This document shows, piece by piece, positions 41,610 through 52,359 of a DNA stretch of 64,000 nt. How positions within the stretch are numbered: the stretch's first letter is position 1; each line of letters opens with the position of its first letter. The stretch comes from Agapetus fuscipes (Eukaryota > Arthropoda > Insecta > Trichoptera > Glossosomatidae), in assembly GCA_951799405.1 (NCBI GenBank), contig OX637342.1, forward strand, positions 16,663,298 to 16,727,297. The letters are read 5' to 3'. The notes under the pieces were generated by a model. It was not told the DNA's origin. It worked only from the letters and a program-made list of their open reading frames with translations, and did not search any database. A program made the translations under genes and the position numbers.

Positions 41610-42281
41610 TGTTACGAACTAAGGATTTGAAGTACCCACGCGCTCCTGAACATGTACGCTAGTGTGTAGAACAATCTGGCTCTAGTATGATGTCAGTAGT
41701 AGTAAGGTACAAAGAACGGCGGTCTGGTATGAGCGAGAGATCGAATTGTCTGGAATATGCAAGAATGATCCCTTTTTACCTATATATACGGACTGCAAAG
41801 GGCATCCGTGAATTAGTTGCTCCATGTATTTTGCCGTGAAGATCAATCTAATCTTATCTAAATTGTAAAGATATGTTACATTGGAGATTCACACAACATG
41901 CATTCTCACAAACAGACACGTACAAATTCGCGCTTGCACATGCCTCATGTGCACCTACAATATAAAAACCAAATCTCAAATGGACATACACCCTGCAACT
42001 CTTGCCGACTTTTCCTCAAACAGAGATGAAATTTGCATGGTGAACCATTTCTTACAGTATGGGTGGTCAGCCGCATACCAACCTATAAGTCAAGGAACAC
42101 ACTCGACAATTTTTTTTTTTAAATCAATAAATAATAATAATATATATATGGACATCAAAAACTAAAACATAAAAACATAATGAGCAGAGATTATCAATCA
42201 TTGTAAATTGTGAACCAAACCGTGTAAAATAAATTCTGTTAAAATAAATAATTGCAAGAGAGACCCATTAAAATCGTAACA
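41610..42281 (+). mobile_element. Solo LTR with ATAC duplication and nested element C
   Basis: Begins TGTTACGAACTAAGG and ends AAATCGTAACA, flanked by ATAC (41606-41609, 42282-42285). It is closely related to 13801-14141. Element C interrupts it between CGTGAAGATCA and GAGCAGAGATTATC. Confidence 0.87.
41845..42115 (-). repeat. Element C nested in solo LTR
   Basis: Reverse copy with tail ATCTAATCTTATC. The head extends past CAAGGAA to ACACACTCGACAA, as does the copy at 51246-51850, which helps define its true 5' end. Confidence 0.75.
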
Positions 42282-42311
42282 ATACAAAGCTAAGGTTTCA
42301 AAAAGTCTCAC

Positions 42312-42458
42312 CGATTTTCCCGGCCTTGAAGCTGTCATCCTCTCCTATGAAGTGTACGACGGGCGTCAGCTCCACTCGGCGGTTGTGCATGTTGACGCGG
42401 TCAATAGTGTTGCGGAAAGCTATCTCTGCATCGCGGTTCGTCTCTAGGAAAATACCTC
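42312..42458 (-). CDS. Kainate-type glutamate receptor, first ATD exon seen
   Basis: 147 bp, phase 1 at both ends; acceptor TGTTTCAG, donor ATCG|GTGAGA. It encodes GGIFLETNRDAEIAFRNTID followed by HNRRVELTPVV and DSFKAGKI. It corresponds to the start of the mature ATD just after the signal peptide and the IRIGG motif. The upstream exon with the initiator and signal peptide was not identified in 42459-64000. Confidence 0.93.
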
Positions 42459-42639
42459 CTGAAACATGAAAAATATAACAGTTATTTAAATAGAAATAAA
42501 AAATGTTTTAAAAAATCACTCAATTTTTTTTGGAACATTTCAATTGTGTACTTGATTCAATGCTGTATCCTTATTTTAAATTTATACGAAAATTCCCCTG
42601 TGACAGGTATGAGTATAACCATATTTATTTCATTTCATT

Positions 42640-42842
42640 TTAATTTTTTAGCCCGGGCCAACATGTTGACCAGGGAATTTCTGGGACGGGAGGACTCTAC
42701 ATTATGTGAGTGTGGAGCTCAGCAAACTATGGAGCACCTGCGGTGTTGCCCCTCCTGTCCGACAAGCTGCTCCATGGATGATCTCTTTGCGGGAAACCAA
42801 AGAGCTGTAGACATTGCTCGTTACTGGGGCAATACGGTGTGA
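42640..42842 (+). pseudogene. LINE ORF2 C-terminus (jockey-like)
   Basis: Reads LTREFLGREDSTLCECGAQQ, MEHLRCCPSC and FAGNQRAVDIARYWGNTV then stop. The Cys/His cluster and ARYW ending are typical of jockey-clade RTs. Upstream RT domains are absent. Confidence 0.75.
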
Positions 42843-43042
42843 AGCTGACACGACGAAGATTTAATTTTTTTGATGAAAAAAAAACAACATCATTCTACAT
42901 CAAATATAGATTGAAACACTATTTAAGTTATGTTTTCATATGAATCTAATAGATGGCAGTATCATTAAAACAAAGAAAATTCAAAGCAGTGGCTAAATAA
43001 CCTTAAACAAAAAGTTTTTTTTCAGATACTATCCGGTATCCG

Positions 43043-43362
43043 GACCGGTCCGTAGCTCAGTGGTAACACTGCGGACTCTGAATGGGAAGGTTGTGGGCTC
43101 GAATCCCAGCGGAGCACACAAAATACACCATTTATATTTTCAAATTTGCTCTTCGCTGGGTTGAAAAATTCATAAACCTTTACCAATGACCGGTCACCAA
43201 AGGTCCATCCAGCCTTACAGCAACTGGGTCTTGCTTGAGTATTGGCGCTTTGTAGCGACGACCAAGCTCGTACACCTCTGCGGCACTACAACAAGTGTCA
43301 TAGACCTCTAGAGTCTCTAGAATCTAGGGAGTCTCACGCACAGAATTAAAAAAAATAAAAAA
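43043..43362 (+). mobile_element. SINE B copy, poly(A)-type tail
   Basis: Head GACCGGTCCGTAGCTCAGTG, B box GGCTCGAATCCC. Body, then CACCTCTGCGGCACTACAAC, CTAGGGAGTCTCACGCACAG and an A-rich end. A good reference copy. Confidence 0.88.
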
Positions 43363-43771
43363 TACGTAGGTTTGTTTATAGGTCAAATAAATAATGCAAA
43401 ATTGAGTTCACTCTGTCAGTATGTTTAAATCAGTGTCTCGCAGAGTACACGTGATGTAGGGGGCACAGTGAAGAGTAATAATTCCATACACCTCCGAGAT
43501 TATTTCCCAGGAGGGAGATTCCCCTGTTCTCGCAGCCGTTACAGGAGAAATTGCAAGAGCCAGAACTGCGAGAAAAATCGACGAGGTCTCACGGCACAAT
43601 AAAAAATAATATATTGATGCATTGCGGGAGTGCGCTACGGCTCAATTCGGAAAGTAAATTTAACAGTGATATCTGAGTTAAAATGAAATGAGGTAGCATA
43701 TTGAATTGACCAGTCAGAAAATATTAAGGTCAGTATTGTAAGGGGGTTTTACTTAGAGATAGTTATTTTTA
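43363..43771. other. No supported gene
   Basis: A minus-strand frame at 43408-43599 looks signal-peptide-like but starts at TTG and does not splice in phase to the first ATD exon. Confidence 0.35.
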
Positions 43772-44300
43772 TGTCAGACACACCTCAAAAGCCCTCTGCA
43801 AGCGTAATTGTTGCTTACGACAACGCATAATCTCATGAAAAATCCAGTTACTATGAGGCTCGATGGACCGTTGAAGACAGGTCATTGGTAAATATAGATG
43901 AATTTTTCAACCCAGCGACAAACATGTAAAAACGTTTCGATGAGAGTGAGAGCTTTTTTGTGTGAGTCACATCTTAAGAGCCCTCTGCAATCTTGATTGT
44001 TAATTTAGACAAAGCAACATCTTAAGAGAGATTCAATAACTGTAAAGCTCGATATACCGTTGAAGATAGGTCATTGGAAAATGCAGATGAAAAAAACCAC
44101 TGACGAGCATATACAATGTTTGGATAGTGTCATTGGTGAACGCTGTTTTTGTGTGAGCCACATCTCAAGAGTCATCTGCAAATTTGATAATCGCTTAAAA
44201 ACGCCAATTTTCAAGAAAGACACAATTATTTAAAGGTTGGATAAACCATTGGAGATGGGTCATTGGTAAAGAAAGATGTTTTTTTCAACCCAGCAAAGAG
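43772..44300 (-). repeat. Tandem array of three headless SINE B bodies
   Basis: Three reverse units of about 188-190 bp, with GTGTGAGTCACATCTTAAGA-type starts near 43777, 43965 and 44155. Each ends around CAACCCAGC.A.GAGC and lacks the tRNA-like head. Confidence 0.7.
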
Positions 44301-45122
44301 CAATTTAAGTATAATTATAGTTACTAAATTAATATTAGGCGACAAAAGAAGCAAACAATACAAGTGGCAGTAATAAAGACAAAATATATTATTAGAATCA
44401 GCACCACAGTCCTTGTGGTTGGAGTCTCCGCTAATCAATATCAAGTTTACCACCGCAGTCACCAGATGTCAGGCTACAGCTCAGACCACCGTCTACGCAT
44501 GGAAAAAGAAGATTGACAGCCATACCAAAATGTGTAACTAAATAGATAGCCAACTTTACCCCGAAGTAATATTTGAGTCAGTAAAAGACGGATCATTATT
44601 TTTTATATTAATAATTCAACGCTGATATTTTCACACCACCTCATCATATTTTCATCCCTGTGTAATAGAAAATATTACGTGACATTTTACGACGCGGATT
44701 CCTTCTTCACTATGATCCCAATAATATTTTTCTCTCTACATCCGGCCGTAGTTTCTGTGTGCCCAAAGAATACACATTCACGTTAACACTCAATCATACA
44801 GTTTCACAAAAAATATATTGAAACTAAATCTCTCATCAGAAGCGCTGTTTGAATGTCTATACATTTTTTGATAAAATGTTATAGTTGAATGGAAATCTTT
44901 AGTTTTATACTTGAGAGACTTGAATCTGTCGCATAGTGTTCCCAAGATCCGTCAGTTTACGGTACCATTCAACTTTATCGTTTATCCGATTCGACTGGTT
45001 AGAAGAAATAACTCGTAAAAGATTTCTTATAGGAAATGCTCCTTTATTGATCGCGGCCTCTGATATGACACTTTTGTATCAAACCAGATTTTTGATACCT
45101 AAAACTTACAATAATATTAAGA
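44301..45122. other. No recognisable feature
   Basis: AT-rich. Weak match to the 163-bp tandem unit near 44830-44900. No exon. Confidence 0.4.
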
Positions 45123-45307
45123 TAATTTATTTTGCGAGCGCTGTTTTTGTGTGAATAACACCTCAAGAGCCCTCTGCAAGCTTGGTCATCGCTATGGCAT
45201 ATATGGAGCATATTTGGAAAATGATATTTTTTATGCTCCACCGGGGCTCGAACCCACTACCTTCCAATCACTCGTCCGAAGCGTAGACCATTAGACCACG
45301 GACCGGT
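45123..45307 (-). mobile_element. SINE B copy, internally deleted
   Basis: Reverse copy whose body jumps from CTTGGTCATCGCTATGG to GAGCATATTTGG. Head ATTAGACCACGGACCGGT. Confidence 0.75.
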
Positions 45308-45451
45308 TTTTATCATAGTTAAATCTTGTATACAATTTGTATAAGTATTAATGTGTATTTGTGTGTGTTTTTAAAGTAATGTTTTATGAAAAATAATAAA
45401 TTGTTAGTGTCATCTTTGACCGGCAAAATCCTGCAAGAATTTCCCCAATTA

Positions 45452-45675
45452 TACGTGCTGTACAAATCGGTTCACTTTTGCCAATGCCACCCCGGTTCAG
45501 GGAACGGCGGTAGAAGTTGCAAGGCTTATGTCCATGTGAGGTTTTATTTATTTGTATGCACACATGCAGAATGTGTAGGCGCGAACCTACATGTGCCTGT
45601 CTGTAGGCATGCATTTCATATGAGCCTTAAATGGTAACATATCTTTGCAGCTTAGATTATAGATAGATAGATAGA
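45452..45675 (+). repeat. Element C copy with (ATAG)n tail
   Basis: Forward copy ending GCAGCTTAGATTATAGATAG, then four ATAG units to 45675. Divergent head. Confidence 0.75.
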
Positions 45676-45889
45676 TTACTATGGATCACGTCACATAGCC
45701 GAAGGATATTTTGAATGCTCGGACCTAATTTACTTTTAAAATATTCAATCAAGTTTCATGTCGCATGGTTATGATTGAAGCTAAAACAGTTTTAAATACA
45801 TAAATGAAATAAATAATTATAAGTGATATACAAAATCATTTGTAATAAATATTTGCAATCATATCAGCTGTAAAACAAAATAAAATGTA

Positions 45890-46160
45890 TGCCACACTGA
45901 AACGCTGCAAATCGCGCGTTGAAAATCCGCTGCAGAAAACTCGCCGGCGTTATTTTGATCCGCGGTAACAATGTGTTTGCCTCAAGCGGGCATGTTTATT
46001 ACTACGGCCGGGATTCGAACCCGGGCCCGTTATTGTGAGAGTATAACCATTACATAGGCTCCGGCGGGCAAGCAGGCGATGTTTGGCCTATATCCTGGGC
46101 CGTATGCGAGCCGGTTCGGCGTTATGTTCATCCCCCTAGCGATCGGATAATAGAAACGCG
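45890..46160. other. Unique CpG-rich block
   Basis: CpG-rich unique sequence (CGCTGCAGAAAACTCGCCGG, GTATGCGAGCCGGTTCGGCG) surrounding a tRNA-like piece. It may be regulatory or a relic of a pol III gene. Confidence 0.3.
46007..46070 (-). pseudogene. tRNA-like sequence, degenerate
   Basis: The minus strand has a perfect T-arm (CCGGGTTCGAATCCCGG) and an A-box-like GCCTATGTAATGGTTATAC. The acceptor halves do not pair, so it is a pseudogene or a SINE head of a family with no other copy here. Confidence 0.45.
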
Positions 46161-46292
46161 AGAATGAGGCGAGAATTGTGAGGGAGTTCAATGTGAAATT
46201 TTGTGAAAAAATTTAGAAAATTAAGATGGTAATAATTTTTTAAGTGAGTAAATTTAATATTTTTCAGAATTATATAATGAACATGAACTGTA

Positions 46293-46463
46293 CTTTGTTT
46301 CCTGTGCGGAAGACTCCGTAGATTTCAGAAAATCTAGGGTCTACGACACTCATTGTAGTACGGCAGAGGTGTTGGTGGTGTGGCGGTTAATGTACTGATC
46401 CTTTGTAGCAGAGCTATTAGCTGCGTAGTGCTGTGTTGTGCGTTGTGTTGTGTGTTGTGTTGA
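46293..46463. repeat. SINE B poly(A)-type tail fragment and (GTTGT)n
   Basis: Reverse tail module CTGTGCGGAAGACTCCGTAG..GTACGGCAGAGGTG (46293-46375). It is followed by a GTGTT/GTTGT-rich microsatellite at 46425-46463. Confidence 0.6.
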
Positions 46464-46474
46464 CAGTGCAAATA

Positions 46475-46590
46475 AATCTATAATCTATCTGTTATCTAAG
46501 TTGCATAGATATATTAAAATTCAAAACTCATATCAAATGCATGTCCACAAACAGACACGTGTAAGTTCGCACTTACAAACGCGCAAACAA
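46475..46590 (-). repeat. Element C tail fragment
   Basis: Tail TAATCTATCTGTTATCTAAG to GTAAGTTCGCACTTACAAAC. Head missing. Confidence 0.65.
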
Positions 46591-46671
46591 ACAAAAATAA
46601 AAACAGTGGTTCTCTTGATAATGGTGTAATAACATCGAAAGCGCTTAGTGAGCAAATAATTCAACAGTCGG

Positions 46672-46900
46672 TGTTATGGCCGAGGGGACCAAATGGGCCG
46701 CTCTTGCTAACTTGTTTGGAATGGAATAACGTTTTTTCAATCCCCGCTTGGGTCATTTGACCATAACTTTGACCCTGGTTCAACATATGTAATTGGGTAA
46801 TTATTAATTAATAATTCATTAAAATAAACCATAATGAATTACTTATTAATGATATTAATACCTATTTCTGGCCAGGCAGAACTCGTGAAGTTTTTTTTTT
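46672..46900 (+). mobile_element. SINE D copy
   Basis: Head TGTTATGGCCGAGGGGACC (class-II tRNA-like A box) with B-box position TTTCAATCCCCG. Body TTGACCCTGGTTCAACATATG, end GGCCAGGCAGAACTCGTGAAG and a T run. Confidence 0.6.
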
Positions 46901-47475
46901 GTGTGTGTGTTTTTTTTTTAACATTATTGATTCAGATAACAAATATTAACATAAAAACCAAAATACTTAAATGAATGATTTTCTTAATGTAAATTTAAAA
47001 CATGCTTTAACACATGAACTGCCTCGTGATAATACCTACAGTGGCTTTGAAAGTTTGAGCTTGCAGCGAAACATTGAAAAAGCTCTACGGCTGAGTAAAC
47101 TTCTGACTTTAACTTTGTTTGAATTCACAAAACAACACAGAGATAAACAAAAGCTCTGCGTCAACAGTTACAATGAATTTAGAAAATTTAAACTTTTAAT
47201 TAATTGAAATTCATTTGATGACTTAAAATCTTACAGTAACGAACTAAGTAATGCGGTGTATTAGAACTTTAAAATATGAGCGTGAGGACTCTAGACAAGT
47301 GAAAAAGCATTCTAATATGTTATTGCAAAACTGTAAAGTTTTAGATTTGTAAAATAAATTTGCACACTAAGGGCTTGTGGCACCAAACTCCAATCAGCCA
47401 AAAATCAAAATCAATTGTGATTTCTCCAATCAAATAAAAAATTTGGTTAAAAAACATGAAAAAACTGCAACTACT
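46901..47475. other. Unassigned, one 78-codon frame
   Basis: The plus-strand frame 46971-47207 (MNDFLNVNLKHALTHEL) is not repeat-derived as far as I can see and has no domain I know. Likely chance, possibly a worn transposon piece. Confidence 0.25.
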
Positions 47476-47868
47476 AAGCAACATTGGGCGTGGTCAGTGC
47501 TTGGATGGGTTACCGCTCAGGTACACCGCGTGTCGTTGGCATCTTGGACCGGTCCATAGTCCAGTGGCAGCACTTCGGACTCGTAAATGGAAGGTTGTGG
47601 ATTCGGATCCCGGCGGAGCACAAAAATATACCATTTATATTTCGAATGTGCTCTTCGCTGGGTTGAAAAATTCATAAGCCTTTACCAATGACCGGTCACC
47701 AAAGGTCCATCCAGCCTTACAGCAACTGGGTCTTGCTTGAGTATTGGCGCTTTGTAGCGACGCCCAAGCTCGTACACCTCTGCGCCACTACAACAAGTGT
47801 CATAGCTAGAGTCTTTAGAATCTAGGGAGTCTCTCGCACAGGATTTCTTACAAAAAAAAAAAAAAACT
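47476..47868 (+). mobile_element. 5S rRNA-SINE B composite, 5'-truncated
   Basis: 5S part 47476-47541 starts inside the A box (AAGCAACATTGGGCG) and keeps GGATGGGTTACCGC and CACCGCGTGTCGTTGGC. SINE B starts about 8 nt later (GGACCGGTCCATAGTCCAG) and carries the poly(A)-type tail. Confidence 0.85.
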
Positions 47869-48300
47869 CTTCAATGTTATTTTTATATTTTTTCTCAAAA
47901 TCTTTTCGCATTATCAAAATTATCAAAAATCGACATCTATTGAGTCTTAATTATGTGTAGTTTAAAAAAAATGCAGCACAAAAAAAAAACGATAAAAATA
48001 AGAAAAAACGAGATTGTAATAAAAAAAAAATTGTGACCCTTTTTAAATTATGTGCATTTTTCTTAAATTTATATTTGTTGAAAACAATACATTGATAAAC
48101 AAACAACTTTATAATTGTTGATAAACACGCGTGATTTTTTTCATAACTGCCACTCTTTTGCTTAACATACAAATTAAAAAACCAAAACGACAGGTTTAAG
48201 GTATAAAACTCTCTTAAAGTAAATTAAAAAAATACTGAAAAAGTATCCAGGGAAAAAACAAAGGTAAAACTTGCAACCTCAACAAAACTTGCAAAGACAA
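47869..48300. other. No recognisable feature
   Basis: AT-rich, with several A and T runs. No exon. Confidence 0.4.
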
Positions 48301-48580
48301 CAAAGTAGTCACCCGGATTTCAAGTTTTCCGGCATCATTTGAAATGATTATCCGCCCGTGGATGCGCCCCTTTCCGCCCGTTCCGCCGCAAGTTCCAGCA
48401 TGTTCGTAATGACATCTCCGAATGCGGCTGTTTACGGGCCGGAGTCTTTACCGTGCCACTAGTTTTAGACCTTAAACTTTCCGTGAGCTTTAAGCTCTCA
48501 TATACCCCCCGGAAGTTAATCCGAGAGTCGGTGCGGCCTGGTCCCATCACGCACACTGATGCATTTCACAACGGCTTGCA
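48301..48580. other. Unique CpG-rich block
   Basis: Non-repetitive (TCCGCCCGTGGATGCGCCCC, GTTTACGGGCCGGAGTC). Frames on both strands lack known motifs. Could hold the unseen 5' exon or promoter of the receptor, but no initiator/signal-peptide reading frame was found. Confidence 0.3.
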
Positions 48581-48584
48581 GTCC

Positions 48585-48722
48585 GGTCGATAGCTCAGTT
48601 GGAAGAACGCTTGCATTCTGTGCTGAGACTAAGGGCTTAGATCCCACAGAGGGTGATTGAATAATTTCCCGTTTCGGTATTAAATTATAGCCCACCGGCA
48701 AGGCTTAATCAGTCTTCACAAT
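48585..48722 (+). mobile_element. SINE A head half
   Basis: From GGTCGATAGCTCAGTTGG to AAGGCTTAATCAGTCTTCAC. The rest is replaced by the minisatellite that starts at once. Confidence 0.75.
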
Positions 48723-48723
48723 T

Positions 48724-49262
48724 TTGTCATATTGATGTATTTTCTGTGTTGTTTCGTCATAGCGATGTTTTGTCATGTAATGTACTGTCATTATGATTTT
48801 CTGCCATGTGTTGTTCTGCCATGTGTCATTCTGTCATGTGTCGTTATGTAATGTGTCATTACGACATGTTGTGTCATTTGTCGTTATGTTAAGTGTCGTT
48901 CTTTCATGTGTCGTTGTCATGTTTCGTTATGTCATGTGTCGTGTTGTCATGTGTCGTTATGACATGTGTCGTTGTGTCATTTGTCGTTATGTTATGTGTT
49001 GTTCTTTCATGTGTCGTTGTCATGTTTCGTTATGTCATGTGTCGTGTTGTCATGTGTCGTTATGTCATGTGTCGTTATGTCTTGTTTGTATGTCATGCGT
49101 CATTATGTAATGTGTCGTTTTGTCATGTGCTGTTATGTTATGTGTTTTTCTATCATGTGTCGTTGTCATGTTTCGTGAAGTCATATGTCGTTTTGTCATA
49201 TGTCATTATGTCGTTATGTCATGTGTGGTTATGTCACGTGTTGTATTATCACTGTGCTATTT
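48724..49262 (+). repeat. 15-bp minisatellite
   Basis: Consensus CGTTATGTCATGTGT, roughly 35 degenerate units. A higher-order period of about 103 bp is visible (CTTTCATGTGTCGTTGTCAT at 48901 and 49004). Long Cys/Val-rich frames are artefacts of the 15-bp period. Confidence 0.88.
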
Positions 49263-50354
49263 TATCCTGCTACCATCAGTGTTAATGCGTATACACTACC
49301 AGCGAAGTGACTAACATGGGTGTGTGTGTGATGGGTCGAGACTCGGATGACTCTCGGAATGCGCTTCCCGGAACCGGGTTTTCTGTACCCAAAATGTTAG
49401 ACGTTGAGTTTCTCTTTGCACCTGTGAAAACGGTGCATTTGCTGTAAACTTGGCTTATGGCTGGCGCGCTGAAATATTAAATAATACTGTGTTATTGTAG
49501 CTAGAACATTGTTGGGTTAAAAGGCTTTTAAGAGAAGTAAGAATAAATATAAGAAAAATGTGATTGGATTGGAAAATTTAAAGAAGGTTTCAAATGAATC
49601 TGATTATAGAAAGAGACTATTTGGTGACGCACAATTGAGCGTCATCTGTTTTATTTTTAATTAATTAGTCTAAGAAGCGAATTGTCATGTTGGTCTGTTA
49701 CAAACTGAAATAAAGGTGCAAATAAATCGCAAGATGGCAATATCAACTTTTTGACTGAGCGAAGTGAAACTAGCAATGGATTGAAGACTTCCGCTTCCGT
49801 CGTGTTCGCATGTAGACACGTTTTTATGTCTCTCGACCGATTTGAAATTTAACCGTAAAAATCTGTGAGTGAGTGTGATTGTTTTACATATAACTTGCAA
49901 GTGTGGCAGTTTGTGAACAGAGCTCAGCACCACAGGATCCTGAGAAAACGAGCATCATCTTGGACCAGCAGAGCACAATTTGAGGTGAGTGGCGGTCCAT
50001 TGATTTTCGCTTCTTTTGGTACGAGAAAGTCGTCCAACATTGAAAGCCACCTATTGAAGGTTGGCTTTTGTTTGAGAGAGAAAATAACATAGGCACTAGA
50101 TCTATGTATTTCATATCTCGCATTGGAGAATACGTTGCAGTTTCTCCATTTGTTGTTTTTTTGTATTTATATACTCCCTGAGGGGCAAAAGTTACACCTT
50201 GCCCTTCCACTATTAAAAGAAAACATTTACATGTGATGTATCTGTTTTAGAAGAAAACTCAACATTTCTTGCATTAAGAAACGTTGAGAAATGTCTTTGA
50301 TTGGTTTTATTACGTGGCTCGAATTTAGAGGAAATATTAAAGGGAAGATTCTGT
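49263..50354. other. No supported gene
   Basis: Unique sequence. ATTTGAG|GTGAGT at about 49987 on the plus strand is a good donor match, but no open frame with family resemblance precedes it. Confidence 0.35.
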
Positions 50355-50858
50355 GACTAATCGGTTGGTATGAGGCCGACCTCCATGTTGTACAATCTGG
50401 CTTCTCTTTTGTCAACACCACCCGAATTTCAGGGAAAGGCGGCAAGGATTGCTAAGTTTATGTTGCAAAGCAAGTGAGGTTTGGTGTAATTTGTATGTAA
50501 ACATGTAGCATGCGTTAGCGCGTACTTACAGGTTCCTGTTTGTTATTTAAATGCTAATATATATTTGTAATTAAGATTATAAAATATTACCAATTGTCAT
50601 TCATTTATATTACTTGCCTTATAAGTTGGTATGAGGCTGCCAAACCATACTGTAAAAAATGGTTAACTTTTGCCAATGTCGACCCTGTTTCAGGAAAGGT
50701 TGGCAAGAGTTGCAGGGCTTATGTTCATTTGAGATTTGGCTTTTATATTGTAGGTCCATATGTGGCATGTGTTAGCGCGAACTTATACATGTTTGCTGAT
50801 ATATATGAATCTTAAATGATATACATCTTTGCAGCTTAGATTTAGATTTAGATTTATG
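50355..50858 (+). repeat. Element C, two copies in tandem
   Basis: Forward copies at 50355-50585 and 50605-50858, differently diverged. The second ends GCAGCTTAGATTTAGATTTA. Confidence 0.75.
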
Positions 50859-51245
50859 GATATGTTCATAATAACAATAAATTTATAGACGAGACACAAC
50901 ATGAAAGTAATAAAAGTTAAAATAAGATAAAAAAAGAAATTTCAAATGAAAATCTTTCCGAGAAGAAAACATACTTTTCCAAGAACATTTCCACTCCAAT
51001 ATTAATAATTACAAAACCTGTTGTCTGCAGTCGGGAATTATCCCTACAAACCTGGTTACTCCTTTGTTTATAGGGCAATTATTTCTACATTGCACCCTCG
51101 CACGGCAGGCTCTAGAGCAGTGGAGGGCAAACTTTTCTAGTGGGGGGCCTGAAAGGTTATCAAATTTCATAAGAGGACCAGAATTATAGGAAAAATGCAT
51201 TTTGTGTTTAAACTTTATGTCAAATAAAAAATTACAGCATTACAC
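50859..51245. other. No recognisable feature
   Basis: Contains GCAGTGGAGGGCAAAC..GGGGGGCCTG near 51118, resembling 16996-17050 and 52690-52740 (a dispersed repeat edge). No exon. Confidence 0.4.
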
Positions 51246-51850
51246 TTATCTAATCTAATCTAAGTTGCAAAGATATGTTACATTGGAGATTCACATTACA
51301 TGCATTCTCACAACCAGACACGTACAAGTTCGCGCTTGCACATGCCTAATGTGAACCTACAACATAAAAACCAATTCTCAAATGGACATACAGGTCGATA
51401 GCTCAGTTGGTAGAGTGCTTGCATTCCATGCCGTGAGCTCGGGTTCGAATCCCACCGAGCGCGAGGGTGTCAGAAACGATTTCCCGTTTCGGTGTGTATT
51501 TCAGACCCCAAAATAATAATGCCGGCAAGGTTTACTCAGCCTTCACAAGAAATGAGTACCAGCTCTCTCGGGAGCTGGGAAAACACCACTTCAATTGAAG
51601 TGGTTGGCGTAAGGCCGGCCCCCTTACCTGTAAAAATAAATAGGTTCAACTCGCCACATGCGACCCCTTCGGGGATAACGCGGCAAGAAGTTACACTATA
51701 TGTGTAGCTTAGTTGCGAGTTGCGTTGCGTTTACATACACCCTGCAACTCTTGCCGTCCTTCCCTGAGACAGGGGTGACATTGTGCAAAGTGAATCATTT
51801 TTACAGCATGGGTGGTCAGCCGCATACCAACCTATAAGTCAAGGAACATA
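51246..51850 (-). repeat. Element C copy split by SINE A
   Basis: Tail (TCTAAT units at 51246) to ACATACA at 51392; resumes with ACATACA at 51733 to the head at 51850. Confidence 0.85.
51393..51732 (+). mobile_element. Complete SINE A with target duplication
   Basis: 340 bp between ACATACA repeats (51386-51392, 51733-51739). Head: A box TAGCTCAGTTGGTAGAG, B box GGTTCGAATCC. Body: CAGCTCTCTCGGGAGCTGGG hairpin and GACCCCTTCGGGGATAACG hairpin. Tail: GTTGCGAGTTGCGTTGCG. This copy defines the family boundaries. Confidence 0.93.
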
Positions 51851-52359
51851 CACGACAAATTACATTGTATACATCACAAAATAATAATATCTATGGACAC
51901 CCTTAACAAATGTTCAAAATTACTATTGAACTTTTATTCGAAGGCTCTGCCATGGCAGGAGTGTGAGACAATTGAAATTGCTTTTGATTTGCCATAATAT
52001 TTTTGAATGCAGGTTCGAGCTGTGACGAAGTAACTTTCAGCAGCGTGAAAATGTGTTCATCAGTAAGTCGGTTTCTGATTGAATTTATTCACACTTTCAT
52101 GATCGAATCATGAACTACACGGTTAGTCTAGCTGGCTCCTTAACCTATGCGTCTATTATTCTACCAAGTAGAATCTACTTTATACTTCTGGACCGTCAAA
52201 ATATAAATATCACGAGTCATATACTGCAGATACCTTCCTCCTTCGATTATTTGGAGAACCTCCTCATTTGTGGTGTACTCTCTCTAGGGAATTCCTAGTA
52301 GTCTTCTATATGACTACATCTCGAAAGCCTATAGTCTCCGTTTATCTCTTTTGGATAGG
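51851..52359. other. No recognisable feature
   Basis: Unique, AT-rich. No exon. Confidence 0.4.

Larger units (their letters stand above)
9222..42458 (-). other. Kainate-type ionotropic glutamate receptor gene, partial
   Basis: Tetrameric glutamate-gated cation channel subunit of the plasma membrane, usually at excitatory synapses. The mapped exons, using one pore exon, add up to about 2.46 kb, or roughly 820 residues: ATD, S1, M1, pore loop, M3, S2, M4. All junction phases agree. Residues aligning with GluA2 Y450, T480, R485, S654, T655 and E705 are present, so glutamate binding is expected. Missing: signal-peptide exon and C-terminal tail. The gene spans at least 33 kb because of mobile DNA in its introns. 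Placement as kainate-type rests on motif resemblance; AMPA-type is less likely. Confidence 0.93.

Noticed and set aside
43408..43599. Signal-peptide-like frame as first exon of the receptor
   Set aside because: It starts at TTG rather than ATG. Its best donor (GAG|GTGTAT) is phase 0, while the first ATD exon needs phase 1.
46007..46070. Functional tRNA on the minus strand
   Set aside because: Good T-arm, but acceptor halves mismatch and the D-arm is irregular.
48724..49262. CRISPR-like array
   Set aside because: The units abut without unique spacers, and the sequence is clearly eukaryotic.
48793..49314. Open frames up to 130 codons, Cys/Val/His-rich
   Set aside because: They follow a 15-bp repeat (a multiple of 3) and are open in several frames at once. 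No codon or domain signal.
49865..50092. Plus-strand exon ending at a good donor near 49987
   Set aside because: Only the donor is convincing. The frame before it has no family resemblance and no matching downstream exon.
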